Assembly: GCA_002501655.1 (NCBI GenBank)
Contig: DANY01000043.1
Coordinates: 1 to 64,000, forward strand
Reading direction: 5' to 3'
Length of the DNA: 64,000 nt
DNA from: Methanoculleus sp. UBA303
GTDB lineage: Archaea > Halobacteriota > Methanomicrobia > Methanomicrobiales > Methanoculleaceae
A program made the position numbers and the translations under genes. Position 1 is the stretch's first letter. Every line of letters starts with the position of its first letter. Shown piece by piece: positions 1-7,723 of the stretch. The notes under the pieces are model-generated. The model was given only the letters and a program-made list of their open reading frames with translations. It ran no database searches and had not been told where the DNA came from.

Positions 1-40
1 AACTACCCCCCGCTTGCGCAGGGGTCTTCCTGCTTCAACC
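1..40 (-). repeat. IS200/IS605-type right-end hairpin
   Basis: The first 40 bases form an imperfect hairpin with a CCCC/GGGG outer stem and a CGC-TT-GCG inner stem. Read on the minus strand it follows the decayed tnpB and ends in GGGGGGTAGTT, a typical IS605-group right end. It matches the solo element at 4611-4649 at 21 of 24 core positions and shares the flanking CTTCCTGCT. In this transposon group the right end is also the 3' part of the TnpB guide RNA, but no guide RNA function is shown here. Confidence 0.65.
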
Positions 41-79
41 CCCTCCCCGCCGGGAGCGAGTCCACAGGCTCGACGGCGC

Positions 80-872
80 TCATCCGGCGCCTGCAAGTGC
101 GAATTGTTTGATATTGATCGCGGCGTTCAGGTCCCGGTCGTGACAGGTGCCGCAGTCCGGGCACGTCCACTCCCGATCCTTCAGCGTCAGATCGGCCTTC
201 CGGTACCCGCAGACCGAACAGGTCTTTGATGAGGGCTCGAAGACCCCGATCTTCAGCAGGGTTTTCCCGGCCTCCTGACATTTGTATGTCAGCATCGAAA
301 GGAACGTCCCCCAGCCGGCGTCGCTGATCGCCCGGGCCAGAGACCGGTTCTTCACCATGCCGTCCACGTTCAGGGACTCCACAGCCAGGGCTTGGTTTTC
401 GCGGACCAGTCGAGAAGAGAGCTGGTGCTGGAAGTCCTTTCGTTGATCGGCAATTTTTTGGTGACGCCGGGCAACCTTGAGCCGGGCCTTGTTCCGGTTC
501 CGGGAACCCTTCTGCTTGCGGTCGAGCCGGCGCTGGAGCACGGTTAACCGCGTCTGGGCGTTCCGGAGATACTTCGGGTTTGCCACCGCATCGCCGGCCC
601 TCGAAGAAGTTCGTGAACGCACGGGAGAGATGGATAATCGATTGCTGCAGCGATTGGGCGTTGACCTCTTTCAGCCACGGCAACTCCGCTTTGAGCGCCG
701 GAAGCTGGTTCGTGAGGTCGTATCTGGACAGGCTGATGCCCCCGTCGTGGTACGCCGTGTTCTTGAGGTTGAGGGCCCAGTTGTATACGAACCGGCAGCA
801 CCCAAGGTGCTTGGCGATCAGAGTCTTCTGATCCTCGGTCGGATACAGCCGGTACTGGTACCGCCGCAACAT
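80..872 (-). pseudogene. tnpB: tnpB (IS605 OrfB) with internal deletion
   Basis: The N-terminal part from the ATG at 870-872 reads as TnpB (RYQYRLYPTEDQK, CCRFVYNWALN) up to FFEGR near position 612. The frame then changes and TnpB resumes at NPKYLRNAQTRLTVLQRRL, running to the TGA at 80-82. The 3' part keeps the RuvC-II-like ESLNVDGM, the zinc ribbon (CSVCGY, CPDCGT) and DRDLNAAINI. About 100 codons expected between FFEGR and NPKYLR are missing, including the first RuvC aspartate motif (VGIDLG in relatives). The encoded nuclease would therefore be inactive even if the frame were restored. No tnpA lies next to it. Family membership is secure and the deletion is read directly from the sequence. 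Confidence 0.9.
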
Positions 873-943
873 ACGATAGGGTCATGGTAACTCCCCTCCG
901 GCATAAAGAATACCCGGGCGGTGTGAAAGTGAAGAAGGGGCGC

Positions 944-1014
944 CGCTTTCACCTCCCCCTTGCGGAGGGAGTCTGCCCGCTCATGCCGCCTTCAACCCCG
1001 CAGAGATAGAGGCG
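944..1014 (-). repeat. IS605-type right-end remnant
   Basis: This stretch holds an imperfect CTCCC/GGGAG hairpin followed by GCTCATGCCGCC and CCCCGCAGAGATA. The same series, slightly diverged, occurs in reverse complement at 4580-4645 next to another right-end hairpin. I infer a degenerate copy of the same element lying upstream of the tnpB remnant. Confidence 0.45.
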
Positions 1015-1055
1015 GGGCCCATAATGGACCGGAGTCCCTGAAACAAGTGATACGA

Positions 1056-1200
1056 ATGGATACCACCTGGATACTTCTCACAGGAGGAGTCCTGCTCGCG
1101 CTCCTCATTGCCCCCGCATCTGCCGTCCTTGAGAACACACCCGGTGCCGGGGCTGTGAGAGGAGGGGTTAGACCTATATTCCAGCAAGATATACCGGACC
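1056..1200 (+). pseudogene. signal-peptide fragment of a lost exported protein
   Basis: From the ATG at 1056 the sequence encodes a convincing signal peptide (MDTTWILLTGG, a hydrophobic core LLALLIAPASA, then VLENTP). After about 45 codons the reading frame runs into the start region of the lipoprotein gene at 1204 and loses any protein-like character. It is either the truncated 5' end of an exported protein gene or a chance ORF. The mobile-element debris beside it favours truncation. Confidence 0.35.
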
Positions 1201-1203
1201 TGC

Positions 1204-1668
1204 ATGTGGCGTCCCGCCGTCATCCTCCTCACGGCTGCTCTGCTCTGCAGTGCTGGCTGTGCGGTTCCTCCGCTCAAGGATCCGACCGTCACCGTCGACG
1301 GGATCGGGATCGAGAATGTTACGTGGGGGAGCACCGACCTCTCGCTCCGGCTCATCATCGATAACCCCAACCCCGTCGGCGCCACCCTGACCCGGGTCTG
1401 GTTCGACGTCCACTTTCTCGAGAGCGGGCAGGCGGTCTACCTCGCACACGGGGAGCAGGAAGGGATTGAGATCCGGCCCGACGGCGAGACCGCCGTCTCC
1501 ATCCCGGTGACCGTCGATAATCCGCCGCTCGTGCAGGCGTTCCTGCGCGGCCTGCAGGACGGGGCGATCGTGCTCCGGGTGAACGGCTCCGGGACTCTCG
1601 ACTACGGCATCGCGACGTTTGAGGTCCCCTTCAACCGGACGATCGAGGTGCGGCCGGGGCAGGGATGA
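1204..1668 (+). CDS. LEA14-like lipoprotein
   Basis: A 154-residue protein with a lipoprotein signal (hydrophobic residues 6-15 and SAGC, Cys19 as the predicted lipidated residue). It then carries one LEA-2/water-stress domain: the conserved ENVTWGSTDLSLRLIIDNPN strand, the NPVGATLTRV loop, and a second half ending in EVPFNRTIEV. Such domains form a small beta-sandwich and are common on the outer face of archaeal membranes; the exact role is unknown. It stands alone between transposon debris and the convergent phospholipid synthase gene at 1684. The fold assignment rests on the alternating strand pattern and the NPN motif. Confidence 0.75.
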   Translation: MWRPAVILLTAALLCSAGCAVPPLKDPTVTVDGIGIENVTWGSTDLSLRLIIDNPNPVGATLTRVWFDVHFLESGQAVYLAHGEQEGIEIRPDGETAVSIPVTVDNPPLVQAFLRGLQDGAIVLRVNGSGTLDYGIATFEVPFNRTIEVRPGQG

Positions 1669-1683
1669 CTCCCCCGGGAGCGA

Positions 1684-2283
1684 TCACCCCGGAGGCCGGG
1701 GGGGCCGGGACCCCGCACATCGCCGGACGTGGAGAAGCCGCCGGACGGCGGTGGCGTTCGTGGCGGCCGCAAGGATTACAAGCGCCGGGAGGACGAGCCC
1801 GGTGAGCAGTCCGGCGATCATGACCGCGATCCGCTCCGGCCGGGCGAAGATGCCGGCACGGCACGCTATTCCGAGCCCCTCGGCCCGGGCCCGGGCGTAA
1901 CTGACCATCAGCGACCCGATCGCGGCCGCAAACGCCGCAACAACGCCCCAGGGAGCTGCAGCCCACGCGTAGTGGACAAGCAGCCCGGCGTAGATCGCTG
2001 CCTCCGCGTAGCGGTCCAGGAACGAGTCGAGGAACGCACCGAAGACCGAAGCGGCACCGCTTGCCCGGGCAAGCGCCCCATCGAGCGCGTCAAAGACACA
2101 CGATACCGCGACAACGAACCCGGCGGAGAAGAACGAACCGGCGGCGCAGAGAACCCCGGCGGCCGCCATCCCGGCAAACCCGAGCAGGGTGAGGGTGTTC
2201 GGGGTCACCCCGGTCCGGGCGATGAGGTCTGCCACCCGCATGAGCGCCCCGTTCGTCCTTGCCCGGAGCCGCTCCTCGATCAC
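1684..2283 (-). CDS. CDP-alcohol phosphatidyltransferase (archaetidylinositol-phosphate synthase type)
   Basis: A 199-residue integral membrane enzyme. Residues 65-90 carry the complete CDP-alcohol transferase signature, DALDGALAR followed by GAFLDSFLD (DG-x2-AR-x8-G-x3-D-x3-D), whose aspartates bind the metal and the CDP moiety. About five or six hydrophobic segments follow the pattern of archaeal AIP synthase (PgsA-like), which joins CDP-archaeol to a polar head such as inositol phosphate; the acceptor is inferred. I chose GTG at 2281-2283 because GGGAGG lies about 9 nt upstream and the family begins close to RTNG. The longer upstream reading is proline-rich and unlike the family. It converges with the LEA lipoprotein gene, 15 bp apart. 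Confidence 0.85.
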   Translation of the reverse strand: MIEERLRARTNGALMRVADLIARTGVTPNTLTLLGFAGMAAAGVLCAAGSFFSAGFVVAVSCVFDALDGALARASGAASVFGAFLDSFLDRYAEAAIYAGLLVHYAWAAAPWGVVAAFAAAIGSLMVSYARARAEGLGIACRAGIFARPERIAVMIAGLLTGLVLPALVILAAATNATAVRRLLHVRRCAGSRPPRPPG

Positions 2284-2489
2284 CGACCCGCCTCCCGGGG
2301 GAGAAGAATCCCGGGTGCCCCCGCCCAATCCATGGCAGGGAATCGTCTCTCCCGGGAGATAAGGGTGTCTCTCCGGAGGGCGGGCAATGATCACCCATAA
2401 TCATGGAGTTCTACAGCGGGGAGCGGGAGCTCCGGTTAATGGAACACATCATCAATGCCTCCCAGTCAACTGTTTCGCCTCGCTTAGCC

Positions 2490-2527
2490 GTTCGCAAGCC
2501 CCGCCCAACAGGTGCGGGGTAGTTGAC
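2490..2527 (+). repeat. solo IS605-type right-end hairpin
   Basis: AAGCCCCGCCC and GTGCGGGGTAGTTGAC form a stem-loop with the canonical GGGGTAGTTGAC end of IS605-group elements. No transposase gene adjoins it. It abuts the 3' end of a truncated coding scrap (2528-2700), so it marks either an insertion or an excision scar. Confidence 0.6.
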
Positions 2528-2700
2528 CATAGGAGACCAAGGGCTTCCCTCCTGTAGCGCTCCCGGTAGTAGGAGAAGTCATAATACTCGGTGAGAGTCC
2601 TGCAGGCAAACTCGCAGCGCGCCCGCTCGTCGCGGGAGAGCAGGATCTCCCCCGTCCGGAGGACCATGAACGCGAACGAGAGCGGGGCCGCGGACAATAA
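2528..2700 (-). pseudogene. coding remnant truncated by right-end element
   Basis: On the minus strand this stretch reads PLSFAFMVLRTGEILL, then SRDERARCEFACRTLTEYY and DFSYYRERYRREALGLLW, which has the composition of a real helical protein. It loses sense exactly where the IS605-type right end begins. A possible start is the ATG at 2665-2667. I do not recognise the family. It could instead be a small intact gene of about 70 residues that uses the element for its last codons. Confidence 0.3.
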
Positions 2701-2749
2701 GCATCTCCTCGAGCACCATACGTCCTCTACACCCTGTCGGCGTATCCTC

Positions 2750-3928
2750 TCATGCCGGCGGTTCAGGGACGCAGGAGAGACCCTTCCCGAGGAGGAACTC
2801 GTGCGCCTCGAGCGCCGCCTTCGCCCCCTCGCCGGCGGCGACGATGATCTGCTTGGCCTTGACGCAGGTCGCATCCCCGGCCGCAAAGATCCCCGCGATG
2901 TCCGTGTGGCCGTTCTCGTCGACGAGGATCTCGCCCTGCTCGTTCAACGCCACCAGGTCCCCGAGGAACCCTGTGTTCGGCGCGAGCCCGATCGCAAGGA
3001 AGAGCCCCTCCACGTCGAGGACCGCCTCCTTCCCGGTATCCTGATCGCGGATCGTTATCCCGGTCAGGGCCGTATCACCATGGAGTTCCGTCACCTCGTG
3101 GTGGAGGAAGATCCGCACGCCCAACTCCTCTGCCCGGGCTACGTAGACCTCATCGCACCGGAGGGTGCTCCGGACGATCAGGGCCACGGAACTCGCGATC
3201 CTCGTCATCTCGATGGCGGTCTGGAGCGCCGCGTTCCCACCGCCAATGACAGCGACCGGCCTGTCGCGGAAGAGTGGGGCGTCGCAGGTCGAGCAGATGG
3301 AGACACCTCTTCCCATCAGCCGGTTCTCGCCCGGGAGCCCAAGGGTCCGGGGCTCTTTCCCGGGAGCAAGGATGACCGTCCGGCAACGGTGGGTGTTCTC
3401 CGAGACGGTCCGGACCAGGAAGATGTCACCCTCTTTCCGGATGCTCTGGACACTGTCGAGCTCAAGGACGATATCGGATCCACGGGCCTGTTCCTCGAAC
3501 TTCCGGATAAGCTCCTCGCCAGTGATTGTCGGGAACCCCATGTAATTCTCGATCGCCCAGCTCCAGGCCGCCTGGCCGCCGACATTCTCCCCTATGACGA
3601 TGGTCTTCATGAACTTTCTCGCACAGTAGACCGCAGCCGTCAGCCCGGCCGGCCCGGCACCCACAATGACCACATCGTGGACCTCATCCGTCACCGGCGG
3701 CCCGAAGAGTTCCCGGAGCCTCTTCGCATCGAACCCGACGATCATCTCATCGCCAGAGACCGTGACCGGCACCCCCCGCTGCCCCGAGACCCTGATCATC
3801 TCCCGGGCCGCCTCGCGATCCTTCCCGACGTCGACGGTCTCGTATTCGACGCCGTACTTCTTGAGGAACGCCTGGACCATCCGGCAGTAGGGGCAGTTCT
3901 CCGTCGTGTAGACCTTCACACCAGCCAT
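2750..3928 (-). CDS. glutaredoxin-thioredoxin reductase fusion protein
   Basis: A 392-residue protein that joins a glutaredoxin/NrdH-like domain to a full low-molecular-weight thioredoxin reductase. Residues 1-76 hold the CPYC redox centre (Cys12, Cys15) and the GVPVTV cis-proline loop. From about residue 84 come VVIVGAGPAGL for FAD, the redox pair in ICSTC (Cys212, Cys215), the NADPH motif VIGGGNAALQ and the closing FAD motif IAGIFAAGDAT. The reductase domain should pass NAD(P)H or deazaflavin electrons to its own tethered glutaredoxin; the true donor cannot be read from sequence. Start is the ATG at 3928, followed at once by the KVYTTENCPYC strand. Rubrerythrin lies upstream on the same strand and a stress operon nearby, consistent with redox defence. 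Confidence 0.92.
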   Translation of the reverse strand: MAGVKVYTTENCPYCRMVQAFLKKYGVEYETVDVGKDREAAREMIRVSGQRGVPVTVSGDEMIVGFDAKRLRELFGPPVTDEVHDVVIVGAGPAGLTAAVYCARKFMKTIVIGENVGGQAAWSWAIENYMGFPTITGEELIRKFEEQARGSDIVLELDSVQSIRKEGDIFLVRTVSENTHRCRTVILAPGKEPRTLGLPGENRLMGRGVSICSTCDAPLFRDRPVAVIGGGNAALQTAIEMTRIASSVALIVRSTLRCDEVYVARAEELGVRIFLHHEVTELHGDTALTGITIRDQDTGKEAVLDVEGLFLAIGLAPNTGFLGDLVALNEQGEILVDENGHTDIAGIFAAGDATCVKAKQIIVAAGEGAKAALEAHEFLLGKGLSCVPEPPA

Positions 3929-4046
3929 AAGAGGGGGTATCTCAGGACCCCTATTTAACTTGTGAGGTGGGGTTTGGGGCAGACCCCGCGGGCGGGGGGG
4001 TGGTTCGCGGAACCCCGACGCGGCGGCGCCGGACCCAAAAAAGAGA

Positions 4047-4547
4047 TTACGGGACCTCGCGGAACATGCGCTCCGGAACCCCGCAGATAGGGCACTTCTC
4101 CGGTGCCGCTCCGAGCTCAATGTTGCCGCAGACCGGGCAGAGGTAGACCTTCTCCACGTCGAGATCCTTTCCTTCCCGGACAGCCTCAAGCGCCTGGAGG
4201 TAGAGGCCCGCATGCACCTCTTCCGCCCGCATAGCGTGGGTGAAGACGATCGAGGCCTCGTTCTTCCGCTCTTCCTTCGCCTCGGCAACGAACGCGGGGT
4301 ACATCTTCGTGAACTCGTAGTTCTCCCCCTCGATCGCACCTTTCAGGTTCTCTTCAGTGCTCCCGACAGCGTTCAGGATGAAGAGGAGGCGTTTTGCATG
4401 GACAGCTTCTGCCTCGCTTGCCGCCCGGAAGAGTTTCCCGACCGCCGGGTAACCCTCGGCGGCTGCTTTCTCGGCAAAGACTGAGTATTTTCGGTTCGCC
4501 TGGGACTCCCCGGCGTACGCGTTCTGAGCGTTCTCATCAGTCGGCAT
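4047..4547 (-). CDS. rubrerythrin
   Basis: A 166-residue rubrerythrin. The ferritin-like four-helix domain (1-130) has the ExxH di-iron pairs (EAEAVH near 45-50, EEVHAG near 109-114) and an early Glu-rich helix (GESQANRKY). The C-terminal rubredoxin-like domain has CPVCG (Cys137, Cys140) and CPICG (Cys152, Cys155). Rubrerythrins reduce hydrogen peroxide in the cytoplasm of anaerobes with electrons from rubredoxin or reductases. The start ATG lies about 24 nt from a clear TATA box at 4571-4578, implying a very short or absent leader. Its neighbours are the glutaredoxin-thioredoxin reductase gene downstream and, farther right, a peroxiredoxin cluster. Confidence 0.95.
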   Translation of the reverse strand: MPTDENAQNAYAGESQANRKYSVFAEKAAAEGYPAVGKLFRAASEAEAVHAKRLLFILNAVGSTEENLKGAIEGENYEFTKMYPAFVAEAKEERKNEASIVFTHAMRAEEVHAGLYLQALEAVREGKDLDVEKVYLCPVCGNIELGAAPEKCPICGVPERMFREVP

Positions 4548-4570
4548 ATGAAATCAATTTGGGATGCCTC

Positions 4571-4587
4571 TTATTAAACCTTTTATC
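4571..4587 (-). promoter_or_regulatory. BRE/TATA promoter of rubrerythrin
   Basis: The minus strand reads GATAAAAGGTTTAATAAG, with a purine-rich BRE followed by TTTAATAA. The box is centred about 27 nt from the rubrerythrin start codon, the standard archaeal distance for a leaderless or nearly leaderless transcript. Confidence 0.6.
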
Positions 4588-4610
4588 TCTGTGGGGCTCG
4601 GCGGCGGCAT

Positions 4611-4649
4611 GAGCAGGAAGCCCCCTGCATAAGCGGGGGGTAGGTCACC
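4611..4649 (+). repeat. solo IS605-type right-end hairpin
   Basis: GAGCAGGAAG, a CCCCCTGC/GCGGGGGG stem-loop and TAGGTCACC form a right end with no transposase beside it. Its reverse complement matches positions 3-36 of the window at all but a few bases, and its flank matches 976-1012. It lies between the divergent rubrerythrin and CDF genes. Confidence 0.6.
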
Positions 4650-4698
4650 CTGTGCTCCGGAAACCCTATGCCACTGGAGGCACCATTACCGGGATTGT

Positions 4699-5565
4699 AT
4701 GCAGGGTGACCGGGTGCAGCGGGTCTTCATCATCGTCCTCATCTTAAACCTCGCCGTTGCACTTGCAAAAGCGGCCTTCGGTCTCCTCGCCGGGTCGGTG
4801 AGCATGGTAGCGGACGCCCTCCACTCGGGGTTCGACTCCTTCTCGAACATCGTCGGGATCATCGCCCTGTACCTCGCAGGAAAACCCCCCGACCCGGAGC
4901 ACCCCTACGGCCACGGCAAGATCGAGACGCTCGGGACTCTTGTCATCGGGGCGATGCTCCTCCTGACCTCCGCCGGTATCCTCTTCGAAGGCTACCGGCG
5001 GCTTGTCAATCCTGTCACCCCTGCGATCACCCCCGTCACCGTGGCGGTTATGGTCGGGACACTCATCATCAACATCGCCGTCTCCACCTACGAGCGGAGA
5101 CGGGGCGAGGAGTACCGGAGCCAGATCCTCATCGCCGACTCCCTGCACACCAGAAGTGACGTCTTCGTCTCCACCGCCGTCATCGGAGGATTCCTCGCGG
5201 TCAGACTCGGGTTCCCACAGGCCGACCCGATCATCGCCTTCGCCATCGGCCTCCTCATCGCGAGGATGGGAGTCGGGATCCTCTACGATGCCGCAGAGGT
5301 CCTCACCGACGCGATGAACCTCCCCTGCGACCCGGCGCTCATCCGGGCGGTGGTGACGGATACACCCGGGGTAGCCGGGTACCATGACTTCCGGTGCCGG
5401 GGAAAACCAGGGGAGATCTTTGCCGACATTCACATCACCGTCGACCCGGCTCTCCCCGTCGCCGGGGCCCACGCGATCTCCGACGAGGTGGAGCGGCGGC
5501 TCAAAGAGATGGTGCCGGGGCTCGCCGAGGTCGTCGTTCATATCGAGCCCGACGACTCACCCTGA
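4699..5565 (+). CDS. cation diffusion facilitator family transporter
   Basis: A 288-residue CDF protein with six predicted membrane helices and a cytoplasmic C-terminal domain (from about 205). TM2 carries the metal site in ADALHSGFDS and TM5 the matching ADSLHTRSDV. The PYGHGKIETLG loop after TM2 is also diagnostic. The C-terminal part has the ferredoxin-like dimer fold pattern (FADIHITVDPALPVAGAH, VVVHIEP). It should export a divalent cation such as Zn, Fe, Mn or Co in exchange for protons; the ion cannot be chosen from sequence. Its last 9 bp overlap the convergent flavodoxin-like gene. Confidence 0.92.
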   Translation: MQGDRVQRVFIIVLILNLAVALAKAAFGLLAGSVSMVADALHSGFDSFSNIVGIIALYLAGKPPDPEHPYGHGKIETLGTLVIGAMLLLTSAGILFEGYRRLVNPVTPAITPVTVAVMVGTLIINIAVSTYERRRGEEYRSQILIADSLHTRSDVFVSTAVIGGFLAVRLGFPQADPIIAFAIGLLIARMGVGILYDAAEVLTDAMNLPCDPALIRAVVTDTPGVAGYHDFRCRGKPGEIFADIHITVDPALPVAGAHAISDEVERRLKEMVPGLAEVVVHIEPDDSP

Positions 5566-6165
5566 GGCCCCACCGCCAGAGAGAAGCCGCCCGAGTTCGT
5601 AGCCCTTCCGATATGCCGCCTCCATCACCTCCGGCCGTGTCCTGATATCCTGGATTGTGTCCATATCGTTCTGGAGCACCTCGTCCCAGTAAGGGCAGTC
5701 GATGATCTCTCCAAACGCTCTCGCGGTCATCTTCGCGCCCTCGAAAACAGTCGGTAGGTTCATCCCCGCGATCGATAGAAAGAGCATCTTCCGTCCTCTT
5801 CGCCGCTCGGGGGTGACAAAGGACTTTCCCCGGTGGTACTTGGCCATGTAAAAGACCTGGAACCGGTCTATGAACGACTTGAGTCTCCCGGGGATCCCCA
5901 TCGTCATCACCGGAGTGGCGACGATCAGGCCGTCCATCTCCCGGAATTTGTTGTATATCTCAATCATATCGTCCCGGATCCGGCAGGTCTCGTTCTCCCT
6001 GCAGTAAAAGATCTCCATGCAGGGCGCAACGTCCAGGTGCGTGACCGCGATCTTCTCGACCTCGCATCCGGCCTCCTCCACGCCCCGGATAGCCTCATTG
6101 AGGAGGCGGGCGGTGTTCCCGTCGATGAGCGGGCTCCCGAGCAGAGCGATAACCTTCTTTGGCAT
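5557..6165 (-). CDS. NADPH-dependent FMN reductase-like flavoprotein
   Basis: A 202-residue flavodoxin-fold protein: LLGSPLIDGNTARLL binds the FMN phosphate and VATPVMTMGIPGRLKSFIDR forms the second flavin loop. It belongs to the iron-sulfur flavoprotein/FMN-reductase superfamily. The cysteine spacing (CMEIFYCRENETC) differs from the compact CX2CX2CX5C of the paralogues at 7724 and 8335, so cluster binding is uncertain. I use ATG 6163-6165. An AT-rich CTATTAATAG at 6185-6196 would place transcription start close to this codon, while a GTG 15 nt earlier is the alternative. It converges on and overlaps the CDF gene. Confidence 0.85.
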   Translation of the reverse strand: MPKKVIALLGSPLIDGNTARLLNEAIRGVEEAGCEVEKIAVTHLDVAPCMEIFYCRENETCRIRDDMIEIYNKFREMDGLIVATPVMTMGIPGRLKSFIDRFQVFYMAKYHRGKSFVTPERRRGRKMLFLSIAGMNLPTVFEGAKMTARAFGEIIDCPYWDEVLQNDMDTIQDIRTRPEVMEAAYRKGYELGRLLSGGGASG

Positions 6166-6285
6166 GTTGCAGGGTTGCACACGGCCCTATTAATAGGGTG
6201 CGGGGCTCCCGGGTGCCGGAGCCCGAGCCGGCCTTGCCGGGAGGATACTGCTAAATACCTTGAAACGATATGATCGCTCCGGTGA

Positions 6286-6531
6286 ATGCCTGTGGCCGAA
6301 CCAGGAACCAGAACAACAGCAAAAGCAGGAGAGAGGCCGGGTCCCGGCCGGTTCATCTGCATCGATTGTGGACGGGAGGTCAGGATCGGCAGCACCGACG
6401 AGGATCTCGTCAGGTGCCCGACCTGCGCCTGCGAGATGTACAACTGCCTCCCGATGACCCACATCAGGCCAGACATTAAAACACCGGAGGATGCTCTGCA
6501 TCCCCCTGAGAGGAAGGCCAAGACCGAGTAA
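6286..6531 (+). CDS. small zinc-ribbon protein
   Basis: An 81-residue protein with one zinc ribbon: CIDCG near residues 25-29 and CPTCACEMYNC near 44-54. The first 20 residues are Pro/Gly/Thr-rich and probably disordered. Similar short zinc-ribbon proteins accompany rubredoxin and desulforedoxin genes in anaerobes, and a redox or metal role is inferred from that context. It is the first gene of a tight co-directional run (desulforedoxin, CMD protein, peroxiredoxin), with 15 bp to the next start. Confidence 0.75.
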   Translation: MPVAEPGTRTTAKAGERPGPGRFICIDCGREVRIGSTDEDLVRCPTCACEMYNCLPMTHIRPDIKTPEDALHPPERKAKTE

Positions 6532-6546
6532 TATGAGGTGAGAGAA

Positions 6547-6675
6547 ATGGTGAACGTATCAGCAAAAGGGCAGGTATACCACTGCGAGATCTGCGGGAAC
6601 GTGGTCGAGGTCCTGGAAGTCGGCGGCGGGGAGTTGGTCTGTTGCGGCGAACCGATGGTGCTTGAGGGGGAATAG
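6547..6675 (+). CDS. desulforedoxin-like iron protein (42 aa)
   Basis: A very short gene encoding 42 residues that form one complete desulforedoxin/desulfoferrodoxin N-terminal domain: YHCEICGN at 11-18 and VCCGEPM at 31-37 supply the four cysteines for a mononuclear Fe(SCys)4 centre. Stand-alone versions dimerise and carry electrons. The ATG at 6547 follows GAGGTGAG by a few bases. The stop codon is 2 bp from the GTG of the CMD gene, so translational coupling is likely. Its place between a zinc ribbon and peroxide-detoxifying genes points to electron supply for oxidative defence (inference). Confidence 0.88.
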   Translation: MVNVSAKGQVYHCEICGNVVEVLEVGGGELVCCGEPMVLEGE

Positions 6676-6677
6676 AC

Positions 6678-7034
6678 GTGGCAGAGGAACAGAAAAATCT
6701 GGAGGAGAAGATCGGGAAAGTGCCCGAGATCTTCAAGGAATTGAAGGAGACGGATCCCGACCTCTACAGTCAGGTTATGGGGCTTGACCAGATGATCTGG
6801 GCCGACGGCGCCCTCTCGAAGCAGACAAAGAAGATCATCGCTATCGCTATCGCCGCCGCGCTCCGGGACGGGCACGCCGTCCGGGCGCAGATGGCGGGTG
6901 CCGGGAACCTCGGCGTATCGAAGGAAGAGATCGAGGAAGGACTCAGGGTCGCGTTCCTGCTCGCGGGGATGCCGGCCTACGTTCACGGCAAGACCGCCCT
7001 CGAGGAGTACCTGGGCAACCGGCCCCGGAGATGA
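6678..7034 (+). CDS. carboxymuconolactone decarboxylase-family protein lacking CxxC
   Basis: A 118-residue all-helical protein of the CMD/AhpD family: LYSQVMGLDQMIWADGALS and KKIIAIAIAAAL are the usual first helices, and GVSKEEIEEGLRVAFLLAGMP the last. AhpD-type members have a CxxC-x3-H site after the second helix. Here that segment reads LRDGHAVRAQM, so the histidine remains but both cysteines are gone. It is therefore unlikely to be a thiol peroxidase itself and may be a decarboxylase-like or structural partner. Start is the GTG at 6678, 3 bp after the desulforedoxin stop. Confidence 0.85.
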   Translation: MAEEQKNLEEKIGKVPEIFKELKETDPDLYSQVMGLDQMIWADGALSKQTKKIIAIAIAAALRDGHAVRAQMAGAGNLGVSKEEIEEGLRVAFLLAGMPAYVHGKTALEEYLGNRPRR

Positions 7035-7037
7035 ATC

Positions 7038-7682
7038 ATGGAACCACAAGAGTTACCCCAGATGCCGGTTATCGGCGAAGCGGCGCCCGAGTTCGACGCG
7101 CTGACCACCCACGGACGCCTGAAACTCTCCGACCTCAAGGGAAAATGGGTCATCCTCTTCTCCCACCCGGCCGACTTCACGCCGGTCTGCACCACGGAGT
7201 TCATGGCGTTTGCCGGGATCGCCGACGAACTCGCGAAACTGAATGTACAGCTCGTGGGCCTCTCGATCGACAGCGTCCACTCGCACCTCGCCTGGGTCAG
7301 GAACATCAAAGAGAAGATGGGCGTCGACATCCCGTTCCCGGTCATCGCCGACCTCGACATGAAGGTTGCACGACGCTATGGGATGATCCACCCCGGGCAG
7401 AGCAACACATCCACCATCAGGACGGTCTTCTTCATTGATGACAAGGGCATCATGCGTGCCATGCTCTACTACCCGATGTCCAACGGCCGCTCCATGCCCG
7501 AGATACTCAGGCTCACGAAGGCCCTCCAGACCTCGGATAAGCACGGCGTCGCGACGCCGGCGAACTGGGAGCCCGGAGAGAAGGTTATCGTCCCGGCCCC
7601 AAAGACACCCGAAGAGATAGAGAAGAGGATGAAGGAAGGGTACGAGTGCAAAGACTGGTATCTCTGCTTCAAGAAGATCTAA
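7038..7682 (+). CDS. peroxiredoxin (archaeal Prx6-type)
   Basis: A 214-residue thioredoxin-fold peroxidase. The peroxidatic motif is PADFTPVCTTEF with Cys51. The long C-terminal extension carries Cys204 and Cys210 in YECKDWYLCF, the arrangement of the archaeal thioredoxin peroxidases (compare the Aeropyrum enzyme) that form large ring oligomers. It reduces hydrogen peroxide and alkyl peroxides in the cytoplasm, with electrons from a thioredoxin or glutaredoxin system such as the fusion encoded at 2750. It closes the run that starts at 6286, 3 bp after the CMD stop. Confidence 0.95.
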   Translation: MEPQELPQMPVIGEAAPEFDALTTHGRLKLSDLKGKWVILFSHPADFTPVCTTEFMAFAGIADELAKLNVQLVGLSIDSVHSHLAWVRNIKEKMGVDIPFPVIADLDMKVARRYGMIHPGQSNTSTIRTVFFIDDKGIMRAMLYYPMSNGRSMPEILRLTKALQTSDKHGVATPANWEPGEKVIVPAPKTPEEIEKRMKEGYECKDWYLCFKKI

Positions 7683-7723
7683 ACCCGACACTTTTTTGCC
7701 TCCGGCCGGACAGTACTCTTCAT

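Noticed and set aside
1729-2400. Long plus-strand open frame of more than 200 codons
   Set aside because: It is the antisense of the CDP-alcohol transferase gene, is rich in Arg/Gly/Pro and Asp, and has no motif; the minus-strand gene has a complete catalytic signature.
2591-3958. 455-codon plus-strand open frame
   Set aside because: It lies opposite the glutaredoxin-thioredoxin reductase gene. Its length comes from GC-rich third positions, and no domain is present.
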